Shown here one piece after another: positions 9,359 through 18,130 of a stretch of 64,000 nucleotides of DNA. Origin of the DNA: JALZUV01 sp963837025 (GTDB taxonomy: Bacteria > Pseudomonadota > Alphaproteobacteria > Rickettsiales > JALZUV01); the NCBI GenBank assembly GCA_963837025.1, contig CAWILT010000001.1, positions 310,001 to 374,000 on the forward strand, given 5' to 3'. The translations under genes were made by a program, and so were the position numbers. Below the pieces are notes generated by a model, which had not been told where the DNA came from, did no database searches, and worked only from the letters and a program-made list of their open reading frames with translations. Position 1 is the first letter of the stretch. Every line of letters starts with the position of its first letter.

Positions 9359-10363
9359 TCAGCCATCAAATCCGGCAAAAAGGTCTGTTGAAATGTAACG
9401 CTCTGCTGTTGATGCAACAATCACCACAATGCGTTTACCTTTCATATCGTCACGCGCCGCAACCTCAAGCGCCGCAGCGATTGTAGCACCTGAAGAAATA
9501 CCAACAGGAATACCTTCAACCGAAGCCATCTCACGCGCGGTGCGAAACGCCGTTTCATTACCAATCGTAATCACCTCATCAATCATAGATATGTCCAACA
9601 CATCAGGCACAAAGCCAGCGCCAATGCCTTGAATTTTATGAGGACCTGGCGCGCCACCCGATAATATTTGAGAATCTTCAGGCTCAACTGCCATCACTTT
9701 TATGGCTGAATTTTTTGCCTTCAAAGCACTACCGATTCCAGTCAAAGAACCGCCCGTTCCCACACCTGTGATAAACACATCAAGTTGCCCCTTTGTATCT
9801 GCCCAAATCTCTTCAGCCGTTGTGATACGATGCACTTGCGGATTAGCAGAATTTTGAAACTGCTGTAACATCACCGCTTTGGGGTTTTCATCTACAATTT
9901 TTTGAGCTGCTTCTATCGCGCCTTTCATTCCGCCTGCTGCAGGCGTTAGCTCTAACTCTGCACCCAAAATCTTCAACATCTTGCGACGTTCAATCGACAT
10001 GCTTTCCGGCATGGTTAAAATAATTTTATAACCTTTTGATGCTGCAACAAATGCTAGTGCAATACCGGTATTGCCCGAAGTTGGCTCAACCAAAATCGTA
10101 TCTTGACTAAGTTTACCTGATTGCTCAGCCGCTTCGATCATCGATAAAGCAATACGGTCTTTAATACTTGAAAGCGGGTTGAAAAATTCCAATTTAGCTA
10201 AAATTTCTGCTTTAGCACCGGCTTGTTTTGCTATTCGATTCAACCGCACGAGAGGCGTATTGCCTAAAGTTTCTAAAATTGAATTATAAATATGTCCACG
10301 ACCGGGCTTATCGAGTTGAGTCGTTAAAACGGAGGGTTCAGTTTTTAAAGCAGTTTGGTTCAT
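9359..10363 (-). CDS. cysK: cysteine synthase A (O-acetylserine sulfhydrylase)
   Basis: A 334-residue PLP enzyme converting O-acetylserine and sulfide to cysteine. The PLP lysine lies in NPLSSIKDRIA, the substrate loop is VEPTSGNTGIALAF, and the phosphate-binding loop is GVGTGGSLTGIG. PVGISSGATIAAALEVA is near the C-terminus. The N-terminus has about 25 extra residues before ILETLGNTPLVRLNRI. It sits 12 bp downstream of an Rrf2 regulator, which suggests co-transcription and a CymR-like regulatory link. Confidence 0.95.
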   Translation of the reverse strand: MNQTALKTEPSVLTTQLDKPGRGHIYNSILETLGNTPLVRLNRIAKQAGAKAEILAKLEFFNPLSSIKDRIALSMIEAAEQSGKLSQDTILVEPTSGNTGIALAFVAASKGYKIILTMPESMSIERRKMLKILGAELELTPAAGGMKGAIEAAQKIVDENPKAVMLQQFQNSANPQVHRITTAEEIWADTKGQLDVFITGVGTGGSLTGIGSALKAKNSAIKVMAVEPEDSQILSGGAPGPHKIQGIGAGFVPDVLDISMIDEVITIGNETAFRTAREMASVEGIPVGISSGATIAAALEVAARDDMKGKRIVVIVASTAERYISTDLFAGFDG

Positions 10364-10375
10364 AAAAAATCCTTT

Positions 10376-10792
10376 TTAAATAGCAAAATCAGACGTGCGT
10401 TTTACTTTTTCACGCGTCGGTATAAGTTGTTGTAAATTGATGGAACGTAATTTTTCATTAATATCAGCATGAATATCTTCCAACAAAAACCGTAACTTTT
10501 TTGATTCAGTTGAAATTTCATCATCATCGTTAGCGGTTGATGTTACCTCTAAAATATCAGCAATTGAAATGCGCCGTTTTTCGCGTGCCAGCACATAACC
10601 ACCACGCGGCCCCCGCACGCCACGCAGCAAATCACCACGCACCAAATGCTGCAACATTTGCTCTAAATAGCGCGGTGATAAATCATGCATTGCGGCTATT
10701 TCCTTACAGCTAATAGGCTGCACACCATTATGGCTGGCTACGGTTAACATCGCTTCAACGGCTTGAAGATCTTTTTTATCTAACTTTAACAT
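10376..10792 (-). CDS. Rrf2-family transcriptional regulator, cluster-less, next to cysK
   Basis: A 138-residue winged-helix protein: KKDLQAVEAMLTVASHNG, recognition helix LSPRYLEQMLQHLVRGDLL, wing RGVRGPRGGYVLAREKRRISIADI. It lacks the three-cysteine iron-sulfur motif of IscR. That and the cysK gene 12 bp downstream resemble CymR, the Rrf2 repressor that works in a complex with CysK in Firmicutes. The start overlaps the dut 3' end by 7 bp. The CymR-like role is inferred from synteny and the missing cysteines only. Confidence 0.85.
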   Translation of the reverse strand: MLKLDKKDLQAVEAMLTVASHNGVQPISCKEIAAMHDLSPRYLEQMLQHLVRGDLLRGVRGPRGGYVLAREKRRISIADILEVTSTANDDDEISTESKKLRFLLEDIHADINEKLRSINLQQLIPTREKVKRTSDFAI

Positions 10793-11247
10793 GCTGCCAC
10801 AATTCCCGATCCGGTTGAACCAAATCCACCAGCACCTCTGGAAGTTTCTTCAAGATTTTCAACCGCATTAAATTGCGCGCGTGTATAGGGGGCAATCACC
10901 ATTTGCGCAATGCGCATGCCGCGCTCAATCACAAAGTCTTTTTTACCATGGTTGATTAAAATAATACCAATCTCACCACGATAATCCGCATCAATGGTGC
11001 CTGGAGTATTCAACACCGTAACCGCCGATTTATAAGCCAAACCCGAACGCGGGCGAATTTGTGCCTCATATCCTTTAGGTAATGCAATCGATAATCCCGT
11101 TTTTATCATTGCTGATTCACCGGCTGCCAACACATATGGCTCATCAATCGCAGCGGTTAAATCCAAGCCTGCCGCATCTTCTGTTGCATAAAAGGGTAGA
11201 TCTAAACCTTCAGCATGGGGTAGTTGTTTGATTGGAATCGTAACCAT
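10786..11247 (-). CDS. dut: dUTP diphosphatase
   Basis: A 153-residue trimeric dUTPase that hydrolyses dUTP to dUMP and pyrophosphate, keeping uracil out of DNA. All five motifs are present: AAGLDLTAA, PRSGLAYK, the uracil-site NTPGTIDADYRGEIG, ERGMRIAQMV, and the C-terminal arm RGAGGFGSTG. The ATG follows the coaBC stop directly, so the coaBC-dut pair is probably coupled; this neighbourhood is common in proteobacteria. Confidence 0.97.
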   Translation of the reverse strand: MVTIPIKQLPHAEGLDLPFYATEDAAGLDLTAAIDEPYVLAAGESAMIKTGLSIALPKGYEAQIRPRSGLAYKSAVTVLNTPGTIDADYRGEIGIILINHGKKDFVIERGMRIAQMVIAPYTRAQFNAVENLEETSRGAGGFGSTGSGIVAAC

Positions 11248-12468
11248 TTACGCACTCACTTTCGTTTTGGATTGTTCAAAATATGCTATTATTTTCTGGG
11301 TCAGATTCGTTGCAATTTGTTTTTTGCTACCCACCCAATGCTCTTTTGATGGGAGCACATAAATTTCGGTATGATCTGCCCCAAATATCTGACCATTTGA
11401 AACATCATTTGCTAATAACCAATCGCATTGCTTTCGCTGCAGCTTATCCGCAGCATTTTGTAACACATTTTGTGTTTCGGCAGCAAATCCAATCACTAAA
11501 GAAGGGCGAGGCGTAGCTGACTGAGAAATCCACTGCAAAATATCTGGGTTTTCAGTTAGGTGTAAAACGGGATTTCGCCCACTGTTTGATTTCTTCATTT
11601 TATCAGGCAAGGCAGCCACTTTCCAATCGGCAATAGCTGCAGCGCAAATAACAACATCAGCGGGTAGGGCAGCTTGCGTAGCAGCAAACATCTCATCTGC
11701 TGATGTCACAAATTGCGTGTCAATGACACCCATCGCGCGAAAAGGGGTTGAGCCTAATATTAAGTTAACCTCGGCTCCCGCATGGTGCAAACTTTCAGCA
11801 ATAGCGATACCTTGTTTGCCAGATGAAAGATTGCCCAAATAGCGCACAGGATCAATCATTTCATGCGTTGGGCCTGCCAAAACTAACACGCGCTTACCCG
11901 TTAGTTGGTGCTGATGATTCTCCAAAAGCTTGAGTGGCGATTGATTCAACGCGGCGATAATTGTGTCATTATCAGCAAATCGACCCACACCATATTCGCC
12001 ACACGCCATTTCGCCTTCGCTTGGCGCAATAAGTTGCACACCATCTTCTATTAACTGCGCAATATTGCGCTGAGTAGCCGGATGACTCCACATATGATGA
12101 TTCATAGCAGGAGCAACAAATACAGGTTTATTGGTAGCTAATAACGTTGTTGTTGCCAAATCGGCGCATTGACCTTGCGCCATTTTGGCCAAGGTGTCAG
12201 CGCTTGCGGGTGCCACTAAAATAGCATCGGCTTTTCGTGAGAGTTGAATATGCCCCATTTCCACTTCATCTTTAAGTGAAAATAAGTCGGTATAGGTTTC
12301 CGTTCCCGTTAATGAGGAAACCATGAGCGGAGTAATAAATTCTTGCCCGCCCTTCGTTAAAATAGCATCGACCTGAATATGATTTCGCTTTAATTCCCGA
12401 ATCAATTCGAGCGCTTTATAAGCCGCAACACTGCCTGAGATAATTAATAGTACTGATTTAATACGCAT
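11248..12468 (-). CDS. coaBC: bifunctional phosphopantothenoylcysteine decarboxylase/synthetase
   Basis: A 406-residue fusion for coenzyme A synthesis. CoaC (residues ~1-190) has SGSVAAYKALELIREL, APAMNHHMW (the PxMNxxMW motif) and the catalytic-loop cysteine in GEMACGEYGVGR. CoaB (~190-406) starts VLVLAGPTHEMIDPVRYLGN and contains AAIADWKV and ENPDIL. It sits 49 bp downstream of ubiB and abuts dut, in a leftward cluster. Confidence 0.96.
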   Translation of the reverse strand: MRIKSVLLIISGSVAAYKALELIRELKRNHIQVDAILTKGGQEFITPLMVSSLTGTETYTDLFSLKDEVEMGHIQLSRKADAILVAPASADTLAKMAQGQCADLATTTLLATNKPVFVAPAMNHHMWSHPATQRNIAQLIEDGVQLIAPSEGEMACGEYGVGRFADNDTIIAALNQSPLKLLENHQHQLTGKRVLVLAGPTHEMIDPVRYLGNLSSGKQGIAIAESLHHAGAEVNLILGSTPFRAMGVIDTQFVTSADEMFAATQAALPADVVICAAAIADWKVAALPDKMKKSNSGRNPVLHLTENPDILQWISQSATPRPSLVIGFAAETQNVLQNAADKLQRKQCDWLLANDVSNGQIFGADHTEIYVLPSKEHWVGSKKQIATNLTQKIIAYFEQSKTKVSA

Positions 12469-12517
12469 ATATTCTGTAGATTATAAATATTCTACAGTAA
12501 CGCAAATGTTATTTAAC

Positions 12518-14050
12518 TTATTTTAGTATTATTAGAATGATAGTGCTGATTAAAGCAACCCATCCCAATAAAATATAGTGAGCATGGTATCGTCTACGTT
12601 CGCGCACAAAAGCTGATAGGGTATCAGGATGCAATTTAATTCCGCCACTATCAATTTTTCTTAATACATTTTCAGCATGTCTAATTGCAACGGGTATACG
12701 TTCTGCTGCATCTTTAACTTGCTCAGCCGCATATTTAAGCCGCGCCTTGGGCCCTAAATTTTCTATAGCCCATTCCATTACAAGCGGTTCGGATAGCTTC
12801 CACATATTAATATTCGGCATCAACATACGTCCTACGCCTTCTGCCACCATCATCGTTTTTTGAAGCAATAAAAGCTGAGGCTGAGTTTGCATCTCAAAAG
12901 TAGCAGCAACCTCAAATAATTGTTCTAGTAATTTTGCAACGGAAATTTCTTCTAAGGGGAGCCCTAAAATAGGCTCACCAATCGCGCGACAAGCTGTGGT
13001 AAAGTGATCCACATTTTTATGCGCTGGTACATAACCCGCATCAAAATGCATTTGCGCCACTTTACGATAATCGCTTTGTAAAAACCCTCGCAGGATTTCA
13101 ACCAAATACATGCGCTCTTGCCAGCTAACGCGCCCCATTATGCCAAAATCAACCACGGCGATACGGCCATCATCTAACACAAATAAATTACCCGGATGCA
13201 AATCGGCATGAAAATACCCATCGCGGAAAACCTGATTAAAAAATCCTTCCGCAGCAATTTTTACCAAAGCAGTAAAATCATGCCCCTTAGCGCGAAGCGT
13301 ATCAAGATCGCTAATTTTAGTGCCGTTCAATCGCTCAAGCACTAAAACACTATTGGAGGTTAGTGGCCAATAAATATGCGGCACATAGAACATTTCATCA
13401 TGCTGCATATTCTCTCGCAACTCAGCAGCCGCTGAAGCTTCAAACCTTAAATCAAGTTCCATCTTTACCGACTCAGCAAAGGTTTGCACCACTTGAACTG
13501 GCTTAAATCGTGCTAAATCGGGGCGGTTAGCAAGCAAGCTGGCTATCCACGTGAAAAGTGCAATATCGCGTGCAAATTCAGCGCGCACGTTAGGGCGCAC
13601 CACTTTAACGGCAACTTCTTCATCTTTTTGTGTGGTGGCAAAATGCACTTGTGCGATAGATGCGGCTGCCACGGGAACTTCATTAAATGATTTGAATAAT
13701 ACATGTGTAGGCACGCCAAAATCATGCTGAATAATCTCATGCACTTTGGCAACGGGGAAGGGGGGAAGTTTATCGCGCAAATTAGCCAAATCTTTCGCTA
13801 ATTCATCGCCAATAATATCGGAGCGAGTGGATAAAGTTTGTCCAAGTTTAATGTAAGTCGGCCCCAGCGACTGCAATGCTAACGCTAACCTTTCACCCTG
13901 CCTTAAATTACTTCGTTTACGAAAAATTTTACACAATAAAGTAGTTACGGGAGCAAGCCGGGTCTGTTGCAGCGGAAACAACGCATCATGCCGCGCTAAC
14001 ACCCATCCAATGCGTAAAACTTCAAGCGAATAGCGAAGATGTCTAAGCAT
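12518..14050 (-). CDS. ubiB: UbiB, ABC1/ADCK atypical kinase-like protein for ubiquinone synthesis
   Basis: A 510-residue protein needed for ubiquinone biosynthesis. Signatures are the KxGQ motif YIKLGQTLSTRSD, the alanine-rich loop VAAASIAQVHFA, the VAVKV-type lysine strand, the catalytic loop YFHADLHPGNLF, and VDFGIMG. One or two C-terminal membrane helices (HYILLGWVALISTIILIILK) anchor it. The start overlaps the ubiE stop by one base, so the two are translationally coupled. Confidence 0.96.
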   Translation of the reverse strand: MLRHLRYSLEVLRIGWVLARHDALFPLQQTRLAPVTTLLCKIFRKRSNLRQGERLALALQSLGPTYIKLGQTLSTRSDIIGDELAKDLANLRDKLPPFPVAKVHEIIQHDFGVPTHVLFKSFNEVPVAAASIAQVHFATTQKDEEVAVKVVRPNVRAEFARDIALFTWIASLLANRPDLARFKPVQVVQTFAESVKMELDLRFEASAAAELRENMQHDEMFYVPHIYWPLTSNSVLVLERLNGTKISDLDTLRAKGHDFTALVKIAAEGFFNQVFRDGYFHADLHPGNLFVLDDGRIAVVDFGIMGRVSWQERMYLVEILRGFLQSDYRKVAQMHFDAGYVPAHKNVDHFTTACRAIGEPILGLPLEEISVAKLLEQLFEVAATFEMQTQPQLLLLQKTMMVAEGVGRMLMPNINMWKLSEPLVMEWAIENLGPKARLKYAAEQVKDAAERIPVAIRHAENVLRKIDSGGIKLHPDTLSAFVRERRRYHAHYILLGWVALISTIILIILK

Positions 14051-14814
14051 TATATTTTCCAGCCTTTATGAATACACACCACACCTTGCGTTAATTTTTC
14101 ATAGCTTGCGCGCTCAAAGCCAGCGTCGCTAATCATCGCTTGAAACGCATCCGCTGGCGGAAATTGACGAATTGATTCCACGAGATATTGATAGGAAGCC
14201 TCATCACCCGTAATTAACTTCCCAAATTTAGGGATAAAATTAAACGAATAAGCATCATAAAGCTGCTTCATTATAGGGGTGTTTATTGGGCTAAATTCCA
14301 AACAATAAAAAGGTGCCCCAGGTTTCAATACACGATAAATTTCACTTAAAGCTTGGTCAATATGGGTAACATTGCGAATACCAAAAGCAATCGTTACAGC
14401 ATCAAAACGGTTATCCTCAAAGGGTATCACTTCAGCATTAACCGTTTTCCATTCCACCTTACCAAAATGTGCAATATTTTCGTCGATACTGCGTTTAACC
14501 CCTTCCGCTAACATCGATTCATTGATATCTGTAATGGTAGCCTTAGCGTTTAAACCTTTTGCATAAGCGCGTTTAAGATAACGAAAACTTATATCACCCG
14601 TACCCCCAGCTAAGTCGAGCAGATGCGCACCTTCATAAAGCGGAAGCTGCGCGACAAAATGATTTTTCCACAATCGGTGTAAACCCGCACTCATGACATC
14701 ATTCATTATGTCATATTTAGTAGCAACTGACTCAAACACACCGCGCACGCGGCCTTGTTTTTCATCGGTCGCAATTTGTTCAAAACCAAAATGGGTGGTA
14801 GAATTCTGTTTCAT
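14050..14814 (-). CDS. ubiE: ubiquinone/menaquinone C-methyltransferase
   Basis: A 254-residue class I SAM methyltransferase. UbiE signatures are YDIMNDVMSAGLHRLWK, the SAM motif HLLDLAGGTGDISF, AFGIRNVTHIDQAL, and the C-terminal YEKLTQGVVCIHKGWK. It C-methylates the quinone ring. It is the first gene of the leftward ubi cluster and is divergent from mutM, with about 56 bp between the start codons. Confidence 0.97.
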   Translation of the reverse strand: MKQNSTTHFGFEQIATDEKQGRVRGVFESVATKYDIMNDVMSAGLHRLWKNHFVAQLPLYEGAHLLDLAGGTGDISFRYLKRAYAKGLNAKATITDINESMLAEGVKRSIDENIAHFGKVEWKTVNAEVIPFEDNRFDAVTIAFGIRNVTHIDQALSEIYRVLKPGAPFYCLEFSPINTPIMKQLYDAYSFNFIPKFGKLITGDEASYQYLVESIRQFPPADAFQAMISDAGFERASYEKLTQGVVCIHKGWKI

Positions 14815-14870
14815 AGCGCCCTAAATATAAGCAGTTTGAAATAAAAAGAAAGGTGCTCAATCGCGCTTTT

Positions 14871-15698
14871 ATGCCTGAATTACCCGAAGTTGAAACTGCC
14901 CGTCGCGGATTAGAGCAAGCCCTTTCCAACAAAAAGATAGAATTGGTTGAGGTTCGCCGCCGCGATTTGCGCTGGCCTATACCCGATGATTTTGAAGAAA
15001 TTGCACACGGGCAAACCATTCAAAATTTCGGCCGTATTGGTAAATATTTGCATCTTGATCTTACCAATAGCTATAGCATTTTAGGCCATCTTGGCATGTC
15101 GGGAACGTTCCGTGTGGAGCCAAGTTATCCACAGCAGTTACGCACACATGATCATATAGTTATCCAGTTTGAAAGCAAAGAAACGGCGATATTTAACGAT
15201 GCAAGGCGCTTTGGCTTTCTATTACTAAGTAAAACTGAGGCTCTTAGACAACATCCACGCCTTATTCACATGGGGCCAGATCCCTTTGATAAAGCGAATT
15301 TCAACGTTTCATATTTGACAAAAGCGTTAAGCCGAAGAAGTGGCGCAATTAAACCGATTTTATTAAATCAAAACGTAGTCTCCGGCATCGGAAATATCTA
15401 TGCGAGTGAGGCATTATTTAGCGCGAAAATCCATCCGAATAGGCCGGCTGATTCATTATCAAAATCAGAAATATCCCTTTTAATCAAATCGGTTAGAGTT
15501 GTTTTAACTGCAGCGATAGCATCAGGTGGTTCAACTTTGCGCGACTTTTCAGGCACGTCAGGTCAAGCCGGCTATTTTCAGCATTCTTTCAATGTTTATG
15601 GGCACGCTAATCAACCTTGCCGGGTATGCAAAAATCCACTTAAGGTTGCAAAGTTAGCCGGTCGTAGTACTTTTTTTTGTGAAATCTGTCAGAAATAA
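14871..15698 (+). CDS. mutM: formamidopyrimidine-DNA glycosylase
   Basis: A 275-residue Fpg that excises 8-oxoguanine and formamidopyrimidines from DNA and nicks the abasic site. ATG 14871 was chosen because the mature protein must start PELPEVET, with proline 2 as nucleophile. The open frame begins six codons earlier. Glu in PELPEVE, the lysine loop LGHLGMSGTF, NQNVVSGIGNIYASE and a C-terminal zinc finger (CRVC with CEIC) are all present. An exact DnaA-box 9-mer lies inside the gene at 15125-15133. Confidence 0.97.
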   Translation: MPELPEVETARRGLEQALSNKKIELVEVRRRDLRWPIPDDFEEIAHGQTIQNFGRIGKYLHLDLTNSYSILGHLGMSGTFRVEPSYPQQLRTHDHIVIQFESKETAIFNDARRFGFLLLSKTEALRQHPRLIHMGPDPFDKANFNVSYLTKALSRRSGAIKPILLNQNVVSGIGNIYASEALFSAKIHPNRPADSLSKSEISLLIKSVRVVLTAAIASGGSTLRDFSGTSGQAGYFQHSFNVYGHANQPCRVCKNPLKVAKLAGRSTFFCEICQK

Positions 15699-15838
15699 CG
15701 GACTGTTACTTACTAACACCCCTAAATTTAACACTTTATTTTTGTGGAAAACTTCGTTAAACGCGCTTGACGTAAAAGCCACAGATGGGTAGTTTGCGTG
15801 AATTGAAACAGTAAATTTTTAAGAATTGGTTAACACAG

Positions 15839-16111
15839 ATGGCACAACATCAATCAGCTAAAAAGCGTATTCGTCAAACCGAAACGCGTGAAGCAATTAA
15901 CAAAGCTCGTCGTAGCCGTATCCGCACGTTCATTAAACGTATTGATACCGCTATCGAAGCAGGCGACGCCGCAAAGGCTGACACTGCATTTCGTGATGCT
16001 CAACGCGAAATTGCGCGTGGTGTTACCCGTGGCGTGATGAAAGCAGAAACTGCTTCTCGCAAAACAAGTCGTCTTAGCGCTCGCGTTAAGGCATTTAAAC
16101 AAGCTGCCTAA
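15839..16111 (+). CDS. rpsT: 30S ribosomal protein S20
   Basis: A 90-residue basic helical S20, starting MAQHQSAKKRIRQTETR and ending SRKTSRLSARVKAFKQAA, that binds 16S rRNA during small-subunit assembly. The position upstream of dnaA is the standard alphaproteobacterial one. The 140 bp before it contains a near-consensus DnaA box (TTTTCCACA on the minus strand, 15743-15751) and no gene. Confidence 0.97.
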   Translation: MAQHQSAKKRIRQTETREAINKARRSRIRTFIKRIDTAIEAGDAAKADTAFRDAQREIARGVTRGVMKAETASRKTSRLSARVKAFKQAA

Positions 16112-16124
16112 CACAGCTTTTTAA
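16100..16124 (+). terminator. weak candidate terminator at the end of rpsT
   Basis: AAGCTG/CAGCTT form a six-pair stem overlapping the rpsT stop codon, followed by TTTTT. The stem is short, so termination may be partial and allow read-through into the rhodanese-dnaA pair. Confidence 0.4.
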
Positions 16125-16183
16125 AAACCTAATTTAGTTTAACTTTAAGATCGGTGTAAAGCCGGCACAGGGAGTCTTTTACT

Positions 16184-16618
16184 ATGTCCAACCATGCGGA
16201 GGATACACACCAGCCTAATGCGATTGCATCGAATGAAGCGGTAAAAGAAATTACATCTTCTCAAGCATGGCAGCTATTACAGGATAAAAAGACATTATTG
16301 ATTGATGTGCGTACAGAGCAAGAATTGCCAGATGCAGGTCAACCAACATTACCAAATGAAGGTGGGGAATATCATCTTATCTCTTGGCGTTTAGCGCCAA
16401 ACTTTCAAGCAAATCCGCACTTTATTGAAAGCCTTAAACAAACGGTAAATAAGAGTCAGGCCGAAAAACTGCTCTTTATCTGTCGCTCAGGCGGTCGCTC
16501 ATATGAAGCCGCCCAAGCAGCAATGGCAGAAGGTTTTACGGAAAGTTACAATGTAACGGACGGTATGGATGGTGAACAAGGCTGGAAAGCGTCAAATATG
16601 GCATGGAGCGTCAAATAA
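16184..16618 (+). CDS. rhodanese-like sulfurtransferase
   Basis: A 144-residue single rhodanese domain: LLIDVRTEQELPDAGQP (CH2A-like), the active-site loop FICRSGGRSYEAA with the catalytic cysteine, and NVTDGMDGEQGW near the end. The family moves sulfur between donors and acceptors; the partner is unknown. The TAA stop is directly followed by the dnaA ATG with no gap, so the pair should be co-translated. A rhodanese directly before dnaA is found in several alphaproteobacteria. Confidence 0.93.
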   Translation: MSNHAEDTHQPNAIASNEAVKEITSSQAWQLLQDKKTLLIDVRTEQELPDAGQPTLPNEGGEYHLISWRLAPNFQANPHFIESLKQTVNKSQAEKLLFICRSGGRSYEAAQAAMAEGFTESYNVTDGMDGEQGWKASNMAWSVK

Positions 16619-18025
16619 ATGGTATCACAGCGCAACGCTTCATCATCTAACACTCCAGCAATCAGTGCCGAGTCTGAGCGTGTATGGCTACGAGTACGCG
16701 ATCGTTTACGCGAAGAGCTGGGCGAAACTACCTATCGCAGCTGGTTACTTCCGCTACAATTGCAAAGTGCTTCGGACACATCAATTTTCTTAGCAGTTCC
16801 TACACGCTTCATGCGTGAATGGGTGCAATCACATTATGCAGAACATTTAGAGCGCATCTGGAGCGAGGAATTACCAAGCCTTAACCAGTTTAGTATTGTG
16901 GTGGATAGAAGCGCAGTAGCCGCTGCACCCAGCAATAAAGAAGCGATTAAAGCTGAAGCTACGCAAATGGATGAAGATGATAAACTCCAATCCATATCTT
17001 CACCCTTAGACCCCCGATTCACGTTTGAAAATTTTGTTACGGGCCACCCCAACGAGCTAGCCTATGCAGCAGCTATGCGTGTAGCCAATGGCGATAAAGT
17101 GTTAACAGGGTGTAATCCACTCTTTTTATATGGTGGAGTAGGGTTAGGCAAAACGCATTTAATGCATGCTATTGCATGGCAAATTCGCCAAAAAGACCCT
17201 GAACGCCGCGTGATTTATTTATCAGCCGAAAAATTTATGTATCAATTTATCCGCGCTTTACGCAGTAAAGAAGCCTTCGCATTCAAAGAACTTTTCCGCT
17301 CTGTTGATGTTTTGATGATTGACGATGTGCAGTTTATGGCTGGCAAAGAAAGCACGCAGGAAGAATTTTTCCACACTTTTAATTCGCTAGTCGATCAAAA
17401 TAAGCAAATCGTCATTAGTGGCGATCGCTCACCATCTGAGATGGAAGGGCTTGAAGAGCGTATTCGATCGCGTTTAGGCTGGGGTTTAGTGGCTGATATT
17501 CATTCGACTACTTACGAGCTACGTTTGGGCATTTTACAATCCAAGTTGGAGCAAATGCCATCCGTGCAAGTGCCGAGCAAAGTGATTGAATTCTTGGCGC
17601 ATAAAATTACCTCAAACATTCGTGAGCTTGAAGGGGCCTTGAACCGTGTGGTTGCGCATTCAACCCTAGTAGGACACGCTATAACACTAGAAACCACGCA
17701 AGATGTACTTTCAGACTTGTTGCGTGCCAATGACAAACGTACCACGATTGAAGATATTCAGAAAAAAGTAACTCAGCATTTCAATATCAAAATGGCCGAT
17801 ATGCAATCCGCCCGCCGCTCGCGCGTTATTGCTCGCCCGCGTCAAATTGCAATGTTTTTAGCCAAAAGACTCACCTCGCGCAGCCTGCCTGAAATTGGCC
17901 GCAAATTTGGTGGGCGCGATCATACCACGGTTATTCACGCGGTAAAACGTATTGAGCAATTATGCAAACAAGATAACAGTGTTGCCGAAGATGTTGAATT
18001 ATTGATGAGAATGTTGCGCGGATAG
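16619..18025 (+). CDS. dnaA: chromosomal replication initiator DnaA
   Basis: A 468-residue initiator. Domain I is at ~20-90 (WLRVRDRLREELGETTYRSWL), with a short acidic linker. The AAA+ domain (~125-340) has Walker A GGVGLGKTHL, Walker B DVLMIDDVQFMAGKE and the sensor GLEERIRSRLGWGL. Domain IV carries the DNA-binding signature GRDHTTVIHAVKRIE. The ATG abuts the rhodanese stop. A perfect DnaA box lies 10 bp after the stop, which fits autoregulation or an origin role for this area. Confidence 0.98.
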   Translation: MVSQRNASSSNTPAISAESERVWLRVRDRLREELGETTYRSWLLPLQLQSASDTSIFLAVPTRFMREWVQSHYAEHLERIWSEELPSLNQFSIVVDRSAVAAAPSNKEAIKAEATQMDEDDKLQSISSPLDPRFTFENFVTGHPNELAYAAAMRVANGDKVLTGCNPLFLYGGVGLGKTHLMHAIAWQIRQKDPERRVIYLSAEKFMYQFIRALRSKEAFAFKELFRSVDVLMIDDVQFMAGKESTQEEFFHTFNSLVDQNKQIVISGDRSPSEMEGLEERIRSRLGWGLVADIHSTTYELRLGILQSKLEQMPSVQVPSKVIEFLAHKITSNIRELEGALNRVVAHSTLVGHAITLETTQDVLSDLLRANDKRTTIEDIQKKVTQHFNIKMADMQSARRSRVIARPRQIAMFLAKRLTSRSLPEIGRKFGGRDHTTVIHAVKRIEQLCKQDNSVAEDVELLMRMLRG

Positions 18026-18035
18026 TTATATTATC

Positions 18036-18044
18036 TGTGGATAA
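18036..18044 (-). promoter_or_regulatory. perfect DnaA box in the dnaA-dnaN gap
   Basis: TGTGGATAA on the plus strand is the exact complement of the consensus TTATCCACA. It sits in an AT-rich 105-bp gap just before dnaN. Only this one perfect box is present here, so a complete origin is not demonstrated. Confidence 0.7.
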
Positions 18045-18130
18045 CTCACTTTAAACATTGCTTCACAACGGCTTCAACCCTATATTTTTTGAAATAATTA
18101 AGAATATTTTATGGATTAAGGGAGTTTACT

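Noticed and set aside
18026..18130. Complete oriC between dnaA and dnaN.
   Set aside because: Only one perfect DnaA box and no clear cluster; other boxes at 15125 and 15743 are scattered. An origin cannot be claimed.
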